Assembly (NCBI RefSeq): GCF_000620465.1 | Contig: NZ_JIBE01000003.1 | Span: 248,001 to 312,000 of the forward strand | DNA from: Ralstonia sp. UNC404CL21Col | GTDB lineage: Bacteria; Pseudomonadota; Gammaproteobacteria; Burkholderiales; Burkholderiaceae | Length of the DNA: 64,000 nucleotides | Direction of reading: 5' to 3' | Shown here: in pieces, positions 36,247-43,370 of the stretch | Layout of the letters: each line of letters starts with the position of its first letter | Position numbering within the stretch: the first letter of the stretch is position 1 | Made by a program: the position numbers and the translations under genes | The notes under the pieces: generated by a model | The model's input: only the letters and a program-made list of their open reading frames with translations | Databases searched by the model: none | Told to the model about the DNA's origin: nothing

Positions 36247-37620
36247 ATGCGCGAAGAGTCGCTGGAATGTACTGCTGCGTGCCGAACCGTCGTAGTGGCG
36301 TCACGTGCGGGGATGGGGGAGATCGACGAGACGATTCTGGGCGCGGACTGGCACGTGCGACGTGTGACGTCGATGCGTGAGCTGGGCTGTGCCATTCGTG
36401 ACGGCGTTCCCACGGCAGGGTTGGTCGATTTCGGCAGCGCGTTCTCGGCTGCGGAGCTGGATTTGCTCGAGCGCTGCATGCAGGTGCCACATGTGGGCTG
36501 GGTGGCCGCGCTGCCGCCGGCCATGCTGAATCACGAACGCGTACGGCAGCTCGTGCGCGATTACTGCGTGGACTACGTGCAAATGCCGCTGCGCACGGAC
36601 GAGGCTGCGTATTCGCTGCGTCACGCCTGGGGTATGGCGTCGCTCGCGCAGGAAGTCACACCAGCGCCGAAGGCCAATCATGCGCGCATGCTGGGCGACT
36701 GCCCCGCCATGCACGGCCTGTTTCGCGCCATCCGCAAGGTCGCCCAAAACAGCGCACCCGCGTTTATCGCGGGCGAGTCGGGCACCGGCAAGGAACTGAC
36801 CGCGCAGGCCATTCATGAGGCGTCCTCGCGCGCAGGCGGCCCGTTCATCGCCATCAATTGCGGGGCGATTCCGCCGCACCTGATCCAGTCAGAATTGTTC
36901 GGCTACGAAAAAGGTGCCTTTACCGGCGCGCACCAGCGTCATATCGGTTGGGTAGAGCACGCCAACGGCGGCACGCTGTTCCTCGATGAAATCGGCGATC
37001 TGCCGCTCGAGAGCCAAGTCAGCCTGCTGCGCTTCCTGCAACAAGGCACGATTACGCGGCTTGGCGGACACCAGGCGATTCCGCTGGACATCCGCATCAT
37101 TTCGGCAACGCACGTGGATCTGGAAGCGGCCCAGCACCACGGGGGATTTCGCACCGATCTGTTTCATCGACTGTGCGTGCTGACCTTGTCCGTGCCGCCG
37201 CTTCGCGAGCGCGGCAGCGACATCGTGCTGCTGGCCGAACACATCCTGGCGCAGCACGCGAGCGAAGCCTCGCACCGCATCCGCGGCTTCACGCCCTGCG
37301 CGTTGCACGCGATGATGCATTACCCGTGGCCGGGCAACGTACGCGAACTCATCAACCGCGTGCGCCGCGCACTGGTGATGACCGACAACCGCAAGATTTC
37401 CGCCGCCGATCTGCACCTCGAAGGCTACGCATCCGTGTCGGGCCAGACGCTGGAAGAAGCACGCGAAGGTGCGGAGTCGGATGCCATCCGCACGGCCATC
37501 GCCCGCAACGGCTTTCATATGGGCATGACGGCACGCGAACTGGCGGTGTCTCGCGTCACGCTGTATCGGTTAATGCAGAAGCACGGCATTCGGGCGGAGC
37601 ATCCGCTGCATCCGGCTTAG
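36247..37620 (+). CDS. Sigma-54-dependent Fis family activator with VpsR-like receiver domain
   Basis: A 457-residue enhancer-binding protein. Residues 1-140 form a receiver-like domain without the usual N-terminal acidic pair (reads TVVVASRAG), with Asp61 in GLVDFG at the phospho-acceptor position; this resembles VpsR/BerB-type regulators, some of which bind cyclic di-GMP. The AAA+ domain is complete: Walker A GESGTGKE (176-183), GAFTGA loop (223-228), Walker B GGTLFLDEIGD (240-250). The C-terminal Fis helix-turn-helix is about 430-450 (MTARELAVSRVTLYRLMQKHG). ATG 36247 follows a GGGGGAAA stretch. A convergent ORF carries a sigma-54-like promoter and is a candidate target. Confidence 0.92.
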   Translation: MREESLECTAACRTVVVASRAGMGEIDETILGADWHVRRVTSMRELGCAIRDGVPTAGLVDFGSAFSAAELDLLERCMQVPHVGWVAALPPAMLNHERVRQLVRDYCVDYVQMPLRTDEAAYSLRHAWGMASLAQEVTPAPKANHARMLGDCPAMHGLFRAIRKVAQNSAPAFIAGESGTGKELTAQAIHEASSRAGGPFIAINCGAIPPHLIQSELFGYEKGAFTGAHQRHIGWVEHANGGTLFLDEIGDLPLESQVSLLRFLQQGTITRLGGHQAIPLDIRIISATHVDLEAAQHHGGFRTDLFHRLCVLTLSVPPLRERGSDIVLLAEHILAQHASEASHRIRGFTPCALHAMMHYPWPGNVRELINRVRRALVMTDNRKISAADLHLEGYASVSGQTLEEAREGAESDAIRTAIARNGFHMGMTARELAVSRVTLYRLMQKHGIRAEHPLHPA

Positions 37621-37642
37621 GCGTCGTCGCATCAGGGATATT

Positions 37643-37678
37643 CCAGGGAGGGGCGCAGCTTGAAGCTGCGCCCCCTGG
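37643..37678. repeat. Very stable hairpin between convergent genes
   Basis: CCAGGG-A-GGGGCGCAGCTT and AAGCTGCGCCCC-CCTGG form a near-perfect inverted repeat with a one-base loop. Neither side has a T-run, so it is at best a Rho-type or stabilising 3' structure for the activator gene and the opposite ORF. Confidence 0.6.
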
Positions 37679-37706
37679 CGTACTTGGATGCGGCAGGAAC
37701 GCTCAA

Positions 37707-38384
37707 TCAGGACGCCTTCCCTCGGCCGATCCATCCATGACCTGGTTCAATGCAGTGAATTGCACTGCGAATGCTGAATAATGCGGCGGCGCCAGCGCGG
37801 CGAACGCCGTGAGGTTGGCTTGCATCGGGACCCCACTCGAGGATAGCGGCAGAGAAAAGAGTGCCCGCCGGGGGACGGAGCACGAAACCATTGAACAGCT
37901 GCAGCGACAGTCCGTTCGCGGTACGTTGCGAAAGCGCCACATTTGGTGCGTGCGGCGCCGCGCAAAGCGTAACGAGACCGGCCAAAGACGGTCGCTGCGT
38001 CTGGAATCCGGCATGGCAGCGGGCATATATCGACACACCCCACTTCCGGGGGGATTGCGCAACCCCCGTCGCCGTTGGATTGTTAGGCCACGCATGCGAC
38101 GTACTCGGTTCGCCCTCCGTGAGAGCGGACACGACAGAATCAGTGGATGGATCGAATGCGCGGGTGGGAATGACACCGAAGGCGAGTCGCGCCGGCAACG
38201 TATCGGCGCGAACCCTTCGAAGGGCGATCAGCAGCGTGATTGCATGCCGCATGATGAAATCGCCGTCTACTCCGAACGCCGGCCTCATGACGACCATGGC
38301 CGCGCGATTCGCGACCACTCCGGTCTTCTCGACCGTCCACCCAAACGGCAAACGTCGAGCACAGCGCTGCGCGAATGTCGGCAT
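37707..38384 (-). CDS. Hypothetical protein, possible sigma-54 target
   Basis: A 225-residue open frame that I do not recognise. Support for reality: a strong GGAGGAG Shine-Dalgarno at 38391-38397, 6 nt before ATG 38384, and a sigma-54-like promoter 27 bp upstream (38411-38426) whose expected start point leaves a 16-nt leader. Codon use is only moderately GC-biased at third positions, and the protein shows no signal peptide or clear domain; a weakly hydrophobic stretch is at about 43-58. Near the end another frame (37703-37825, 40 residues starting MQANLTAFAAL) has better codon use, so a frameshift or a separate short gene is possible. Convergent with the sigma-54 activator. Confidence 0.45.
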   Translation of the reverse strand: MPTFAQRCARRLPFGWTVEKTGVVANRAAMVVMRPAFGVDGDFIMRHAITLLIALRRVRADTLPARLAFGVIPTRAFDPSTDSVVSALTEGEPSTSHAWPNNPTATGVAQSPRKWGVSIYARCHAGFQTQRPSLAGLVTLCAAPHAPNVALSQRTANGLSLQLFNGFVLRPPAGTLFSAAILEWGPDASQPHGVRRAGAAALFSIRSAIHCIEPGHGWIGRGKAS

Positions 38385-38410
38385 GGCTCGCTCCTCCCCG
38401 ACGGGTATAG

Positions 38411-38426
38411 AGCGACATCCATGCCA
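38411..38426 (-). promoter_or_regulatory. Candidate sigma-54 promoter (-24/-12)
   Basis: Minus-strand TGGCATGGATGTCGCT keeps the TGGCA of -24 and the GC of -12 at the required 10-base separation, plus the T before and after; it differs from TGGCACG-N4-TTGCW at two positions. Start of transcription is expected near 38400, just before the GGAGGAG of the downstream ORF. Confidence 0.5.
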
Positions 38427-38762
38427 TGACGGCTAACGCCTTGTTTTAACGGGATATTTTCCACACAGAGAACCAAGCAACCCGGCATTGCACGCGATTT
38501 TTGTGTCGCGATTGAAACAGCTGGCGCGATAAAAATGCCGCTGTTGACGGGTGCAGGCTCTCAGGTGGTCGAATTGCGCACCCTGGCAAACGCTGGGCTA
38601 CAGTAGCCAGGACTCGGCAACGAAGGTCCCGAGGCATGGCCGTGGCGGCTGTCATTTTTGACTTCCGCCACTAAAATGATTCGGAACGGGGGTCTGCTCC
38701 GGCCTGTATCTCGCCTGGGCGACAAGGATGTTCGCAAGATCGGTAACAGGTCGAGAACAACG
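38427..38762. other. 336-bp intergenic region between divergent unknown ORF and LuxR-type gene
   Basis: No gene seen. It holds an inverted repeat CGCGA-N8-TCGCG (38493-38510) about 70-95 bp upstream of the sigma-54-like promoter, where an activator site is expected; a second GCGCGAT lies at 38524-38530. GGCTACAGTAGCC (38596-38608) is a small palindrome. TGGCAAACGCTGGGC (38584-38598) has sigma-54 spacing on the plus strand but a poor -12 half. No clear sigma-70 promoter for the LuxR-type gene was found. Confidence 0.4.
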
Positions 38763-39431
38763 ATGAACACTGTTTTGATCGAAGCCCATCCGTTGGTGCG
38801 TACAGGCATTGCGCACCTGCTACGGACGCTCAAGGGCGTCACTGGCGTCACTGTCGTCGAGCCAGACGAAGGGATGTTCGACGCCATCGAAACCAATGCC
38901 GACGCGGGCCTTCTTGTCATCGGCCTGCCGCTGCCACATCTTGATGAGCTGTCAGCCATCGGCGAGATCATGCACCGGCCGCACGCGCGCCACGTGGTCG
39001 TGCTGGCCGAATCCGAATCGCCCGACATCATCCGCACGCTCATGCAGATGGGCTTGTCCGGCTACACGCTCAAACATTCGCCCGGCGAAGTCATCGCGGC
39101 CTCTCTTGAACTCGTGCTGGTGGGCGGTCAATACATTCCGGCCAGCGCCCTGCTACCGGAGTCGCGCCTGGATGGCGCGCCTAACCCGGCGCTGGCAGGC
39201 GATCCGCAGACCGATCCGAAGCTGCTCGGCATTACGCCGCGGCAGTACGAGATTCTGGTGCTGCTCTCGCGCGGGCATCCGGTCAAGACGATCAGCCGCA
39301 TGCTGAATATCTCCGAAGCAACAGCAAAGGCGCATATCAGCACGCTGTATCGGCGCCTGAAGGTCCGCAGCCGTACCGAGGCGGTGTACGTCGCCAATCA
39401 GCGCGGCGCGCGCCTGCTCTCGGTCGCCTGA
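38763..39431 (+). CDS. LuxR/NarL-type regulator with degenerate receiver domain
   Basis: A 222-residue protein laid out like a NarL/FixJ response regulator: receiver-like residues 1-120, linker, and a LuxR helix-turn-helix at about 157-215 (GITPRQYEILVLLSRGHPVKTISRMLN). The receiver cannot be phosphorylated in the usual way: the acceptor Asp is Gly54 (LLVIGLPLP) and the acidic pair is Glu7-Ala8 (LIEAHPLVR); Lys104 is kept. It probably acts without a histidine kinase, through dimerisation, ligand or expression level. No kinase gene is nearby. ATG 38763 is chosen from the family N-terminus; the frame from 38658 reads intergenic DNA. Confidence 0.88.
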   Translation: MNTVLIEAHPLVRTGIAHLLRTLKGVTGVTVVEPDEGMFDAIETNADAGLLVIGLPLPHLDELSAIGEIMHRPHARHVVVLAESESPDIIRTLMQMGLSGYTLKHSPGEVIAASLELVLVGGQYIPASALLPESRLDGAPNPALAGDPQTDPKLLGITPRQYEILVLLSRGHPVKTISRMLNISEATAKAHISTLYRRLKVRSRTEAVYVANQRGARLLSVA

Positions 39432-39492
39432 TTCCATCCAAAGCGAGAGCGCACGTCGCAAAGTCGCACGCGACGGCCGATATACTGGCCGC

Positions 39493-40359
39493 ATGCTTTC
39501 GTCCGTTTTCCGCTGGTTCTCAGGCCGCGCACGTACGCGGCGCCTGGCGCGTTACGCCATTTCCGACGCGCTGTGGTCACGCGCACTCGATGGCCTGCCC
39601 TTTCTGCTCAACTGGTCCGACGCCGACCTCGCACGCCTTCGTGAAACAGCCACGCTCTTCATCGCCGAAAAGGAATTCACAACCGCGCACGATTTGCCGC
39701 TCACCGACGACATGGTCATCAGCATTGCCGTGCAGGCCAGTGTGCCGATCCTGGAGTTGGGCATGTCGTGGTACGGCGGATGGCACGGCGTGGTGATCTA
39801 CCCCGGCGAGTTCATCATCCGCAAGGAAGTCATGGACGAAGACGGCGTGGTCCACAACGTGCGTGAAGAAGCCGCCGGCGAAGCATGGGAGCACGGCCCG
39901 GTCATCCTGTCGTGGCAGGACATCGAACTCGGAGGCGCACTGGCCGAGCCCGGCGGGCAGCCGTACAACGTGGTCATGCATGAGTTCGCGCACAAGCTGG
40001 ACATGCTCAACGGCGAATCGGACGGCATCCCGGCGTTTTCTTCGCGCCTGCATGGCAGCGTCGACCGCGAGCAATGGGCCGATGACCTCTTCGCCGAGTA
40101 CGACGCCTTTGCCCATCGTTGCGAGCAGATTCCCGAGCGCCGGTGGGGCGACGATCCGATCCTGTCGTTGCTCGACCCTTATGGCGCAGAGCATCCGGCT
40201 GAGTTCTTTGCGGTGGCGTCGGAGGTGTTCTTCGTCGAACCGGTGGCCATGCTCGAGACGCTGCCGTCGTTGTACGCGCTCCTGCAGGCCTTCTACCTGC
40301 AGGATCCGGCACGGCGCGTGCTGGAATCTGAACCACGCCAGGAGGGCTTCCTGCCATGA
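39493..40359 (+). CDS. mtfA: MtfA-like M90 zinc peptidase
   Basis: A 288-residue peptidase of family M90. The zinc motif HEFAH is at 163-167, with a downstream Glu-rich EFFAVASEVFF block that supplies the third ligand. E. coli MtfA binds the repressor Mlc, releasing the PTS glucose gene, and has weak aminopeptidase activity. No signal peptide, so cytoplasmic. It starts at ATG 39493, 61 bp after the LuxR-type gene, and ends in an ATGA overlap with the next gene, a translationally coupled secreted protein. Confidence 0.92.
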   Translation: MLSSVFRWFSGRARTRRLARYAISDALWSRALDGLPFLLNWSDADLARLRETATLFIAEKEFTTAHDLPLTDDMVISIAVQASVPILELGMSWYGGWHGVVIYPGEFIIRKEVMDEDGVVHNVREEAAGEAWEHGPVILSWQDIELGGALAEPGGQPYNVVMHEFAHKLDMLNGESDGIPAFSSRLHGSVDREQWADDLFAEYDAFAHRCEQIPERRWGDDPILSLLDPYGAEHPAEFFAVASEVFFVEPVAMLETLPSLYALLQAFYLQDPARRVLESEPRQEGFLP

Positions 40360-40913
40360 CGATTCGCCAAGCGCTTCGTGCAACGCTGCTCGGTAGCTGG
40401 CTCGCTGCCGGTACGGTGTCGGCACAACCGACCGTGCCCGTGGTCCTCAGCGTCACCGCGCAATTCGATGGGCAATCCGAGACCAAACGCGTCACGCTTG
40501 CGACGGACACGTCCCCCACGGGGCAGCACGTTGCCGTGCTCGAACGTACGCATACGTACGACGTAGGCGGTTCGATGCCGCGCAAAGAATGGGAGACGCG
40601 CTTCGCCGCAGGCCTTCCCGACGACACGATCCCGCAGGGCTGCGACACCACCACGTGCCAATTCATACGTCACCGCTGGGCGAAGACTGGCGTCGACGTC
40701 ACCCTGCAGCCGATGGTCGTGTCGGGCGAGTTCCAGACGCTGTCCATCGGGGTAACGCTGCATCGGTTCCAGCCCTCGCCCGACGCGGAGGCCCCTGCCC
40801 GGGTCGATACCTGGACGCGCAACCTGGACACCTCGTTGCGCATCGGCGACACCAAAACGATGGATCTGGACGGCCACGGCGTGCTGACGATCGAGCGCTT
40901 GGCCGCGCCTTGA
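40356..40913 (+). CDS. Hypothetical secreted protein coupled to mtfA
   Basis: A 185-residue protein with a Sec signal peptide (about 1-24, ending GTVSAQ), then a beta-rich periplasmic domain with no family I can name. Two cysteines (GCDTTTCQF, about residues 95-101) could form a disulfide. The C-terminal half repeats a Thr/Asp/Leu pattern (DTSLRIGDTKTMDLDGHGVLTIERL). It starts inside the mtfA stop codon (ATGA). The tight link to a cytoplasmic peptidase suggests co-expression, not necessarily a shared function. Confidence 0.85.
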   Translation: MTIRQALRATLLGSWLAAGTVSAQPTVPVVLSVTAQFDGQSETKRVTLATDTSPTGQHVAVLERTHTYDVGGSMPRKEWETRFAAGLPDDTIPQGCDTTTCQFIRHRWAKTGVDVTLQPMVVSGEFQTLSIGVTLHRFQPSPDAEAPARVDTWTRNLDTSLRIGDTKTMDLDGHGVLTIERLAAP

Positions 40914-40976
40914 TCGAGATAGGCTTGATTAGTCACTTTTCGATGCACCGGCACGACGGATTTTGCGGCAAGCGCG

Positions 40977-41006
40977 TTGCTCAAGCCTTTGTTTCTCTGG
41001 CATAAT
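40977..41006 (+). promoter_or_regulatory. Sigma-70 promoter of rpmE2
   Basis: TTGCTC (40977-40982) and CATAAT (41001-41006) with 18-bp spacing; start near 41013, giving a leader of about 104 nt with potential to fold (for example CACGG/CCTGTG at 41047-41073). Confidence 0.6.
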
Positions 41007-41116
41007 TCTCGTTTCTCCACCCGGCAAGTGATTCGAGGGCTGGTCGCACGGTGGCTCCTACCCTGTGAGCACCTGAAGCGCGCCGCGAATTGGCTACCTC
41101 TACCCCAGGGCCCATC

Positions 41117-41377
41117 ATGAAAGAAGGCATTCACCCGAATTACCGCGAAGTCGTGTTCCAGGACATGTCCAGCGACTTCAAGTTCATCACCCGCTCGACC
41201 ATCCAGACCAAGGAAGTGATCACGCTGGACGGCAAGGAATATCCGCTGGCCAAGATCGAAGTCTCGTCCGAATCGCACCCGTTCTACACGGGCCAGCAAA
41301 AGGTCCTGGACACGGCCGGCCGCGTCGAAAAGTTCCGCAACAAGTTCGGCAGCAAGATCGGCAAGGCTGCCAAGTAA
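41117..41377 (+). CDS. rpmE2: 50S ribosomal protein L31 type B
   Basis: An 86-residue L31 of the zinc-free B type: it has no cysteine at all, whereas the A type uses a CxxC zinc knuckle. Typical sequence [22 protein letters not shown] and [21 protein letters not shown]31B lets ribosomes keep L31 when zinc is short; in some bacteria it is repressed by Zur, but I see no convincing Zur box here. ATG 41117 gives the family start; the frame from 41090 is rejected. It ends at a strong terminator. Confidence 0.97.
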   Translation: MKEGIHPNYREVVFQDMSSDFKFITRSTIQTKEVITLDGKEYPLAKIEVSSESHPFYTGQQKVLDTAGRVEKFRNKFGSKIGKAAK

Positions 41378-41438
41378 TACCGGCGCCGGAGACGGCTCAG
41401 CGCATGACCCGCTCAGTGCAGACCGTCTTAGTGGTCAG

Positions 41439-41466
41439 AAAAAGGCAGCTCCGGCTGCCTTTTTTG
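41439..41466 (+). terminator. Intrinsic terminator of rpmE2
   Basis: AAAAAGGCAGC and GCTGCCTTTTTT pair around a TCCG tetraloop. Confidence 0.93.
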
Positions 41467-41560
41467 TTTCTCGGCACATGGTAGGCCATTGATTCGGCCC
41501 CTCTTTACGATCCGCACGTCGCTGTGCAACCCCGGCTGGGCTCGCCCGGTCTGACACTCG

Positions 41561-43351
41561 ATGAACACCACCCGCGTCTCGCGCATCCGCCTGACTGCCG
41601 CCGCCACCCGCGAGCTGCCGCGCTGGCTGCTGCTCGCCATCTGCGTTATCTACGGCCTGTCGGGGCTATTCTCGCGCGACCCGTGGAAGAACGAAGACGC
41701 CGCCGGCTTCGGCGCAATGTGGACGCTCGCCACGGGCAATGCGCAGGACTGGCTGATGCCCAACATCGTCGGCCGCCCGATCGTGCAATCGGGGCCGCTG
41801 GTGTTCTGGATCGGTGGCGCCTTCATTCGCCTCTTCGGACAATGGCTGGGGCCGGCAGATGCGTCGCGCCTGGCCACCGCTCTCTTCTTCTTCGTCACCA
41901 GCGCGTGCATTTGGTATGGCGCGTATCTGCTGGGTCGCCGCGCAGAAGTCCAACCCTTTGAATTCGTCTTCGGCGGCCAGCCCAACACGCGTGACTACGG
42001 CCGTACGCTGGCGGATGGTGCACTGCTGATCTTCCTGGCCTGTGTGGGCCTTGCACAGCGCGGCCACGAAACGACACCGCTGGTCGGCGCGCTGTGCTTC
42101 GTTGCGGTCGCGGTGTATGGCTTGATCCGAGCGCTCGACAAACCGGTGCACGGCAGCCTCATCTACGGCATCGGCATCGGTTGCCTCTCGCTGGCCGGCG
42201 GCCCGATCCTGCCATTGGCAATCGCGGTGGCCGTATTGATCGCCGCACATGCCACGCGAGTGATACCGCTGCGCCCGCTGCTGACAGTGGCGCTGCCCGT
42301 GTCGCTCGTACTCGGCTGCTCGTGGCCGGCGATGGCGTACTTGCTGGCAAATAATCCGACTGACGCCGTGACCTACATCCGCGAATGGGCGCGCTTCGAT
42401 CGCCACCAATATGCGGGCCCGACCGCCCATTCGCTTGGCTTTGTCGCACGCAACCTGCCGCTGTTTGCGTGGCCGGTCTGGCCGTTGGCCGCATGGGCAT
42501 GGAAGAGCTGGGGCGGCATGCGCACCGCTCCGCATATCACCCTGCCGCTGGCTGTCTTCCTGCCGCAATTTGTGTTGCTGCTCATGCAGCCTCACCCGGG
42601 CGACGATGGTTTCCTCTTGCTGATTCCGCCGATGGCCGTGATGGCGACGTTCGCGCTGCCCACGCTCAAGCGTGGCGCAATCAGCGCAATCGACTGGTTT
42701 GCGCTGCTGGCCTTCACCATTCTGGGCGGCACTCTCTGGCTGTTGTGGATTGCCAAGATGACCGGCTTTCCGCCTCAGCTTGCACGCAACGTGTACCGCA
42801 TCGTGCCGGGCTATCGCCCCGAGTTCAGCTGGACCGCACTGGTCTGCGCGCTGCTCGTGACCGCGGCGTGGGTGCTGATCGTCGTCTGGCGCACATCACG
42901 TGCGCCCAAGGCCATCTGGCGCGCAGTGGTGATCTCGGCCGCCGGCACCACGCTCATGTGGGTGCTGATGATGACGCTGTGGTTGCCCACCATCAACTAC
43001 GCCAAGACGTACCGCGATGTCGCACAGTCAGCCGCCCTGGCGCTGCCGCGCACCTACACGTGTGTGCAGCCGATCCGCATGGGCGATGCGCAGCTCGCGT
43101 CGTTCGCGTACTTCGGCCATATCCGTTTTGGCAGCGCCGAGGACAACTGCGACATCCTGCTGCGTCATGACCCGTATGACTATGGCGCGCCGACAAGCGT
43201 GTCGAACTACGAGTGGCGCCTGATCTGGGAAGGCCGCCGCCCCGCCGACCGCGACGAGCACTTCCGCATGTACCGCCTGACCGAGGCGGCTGCCGCCACA
43301 CATCCGCCGCCCACACCGGCCACCACACGCCGACGCAAGCTGCGCCCGTAA
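41561..43351 (+). CDS. GT-C type membrane glycosyltransferase (ArnT/PMT-like)
   Basis: A 596-residue inner-membrane protein with about eleven hydrophobic segments and a C-terminal soluble domain from about residue 475. The first periplasmic loop has the acidic DPWKNEDA motif (about 40-47) followed by RPIVQSGPLVFWIGG, as in GT-83/ArnT-type enzymes that move a sugar from a polyprenyl phosphate carrier onto lipid or protein. The substrate cannot be told. ATG 41561 is preceded by little Shine-Dalgarno. It is followed 19 bp later by a MATE exporter on the same strand. Confidence 0.88.
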   Translation: MNTTRVSRIRLTAAATRELPRWLLLAICVIYGLSGLFSRDPWKNEDAAGFGAMWTLATGNAQDWLMPNIVGRPIVQSGPLVFWIGGAFIRLFGQWLGPADASRLATALFFFVTSACIWYGAYLLGRRAEVQPFEFVFGGQPNTRDYGRTLADGALLIFLACVGLAQRGHETTPLVGALCFVAVAVYGLIRALDKPVHGSLIYGIGIGCLSLAGGPILPLAIAVAVLIAAHATRVIPLRPLLTVALPVSLVLGCSWPAMAYLLANNPTDAVTYIREWARFDRHQYAGPTAHSLGFVARNLPLFAWPVWPLAAWAWKSWGGMRTAPHITLPLAVFLPQFVLLLMQPHPGDDGFLLLIPPMAVMATFALPTLKRGAISAIDWFALLAFTILGGTLWLLWIAKMTGFPPQLARNVYRIVPGYRPEFSWTALVCALLVTAAWVLIVVWRTSRAPKAIWRAVVISAAGTTLMWVLMMTLWLPTINYAKTYRDVAQSAALALPRTYTCVQPIRMGDAQLASFAYFGHIRFGSAEDNCDILLRHDPYDYGAPTSVSNYEWRLIWEGRRPADRDEHFRMYRLTEAAAATHPPPTPATTRRRKLRP

Positions 43352-43370
43352 CGCATCCGGTAGCACGCAC

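Noticed and set aside
37809-38436. Plus-strand open frames over the unknown ORF
   Set aside because: Arg-rich products with random starts and no ribosome-binding site; the minus-strand ORF has a strong Shine-Dalgarno and promoter.
38584-38598. Second sigma-54 promoter for the LuxR-type gene (TGGCAAACGCTGGGC)
   Set aside because: Spacing is right but the -12 half lacks TTGC, and it lies 165 bp from the start codon. Chance is the likelier explanation.
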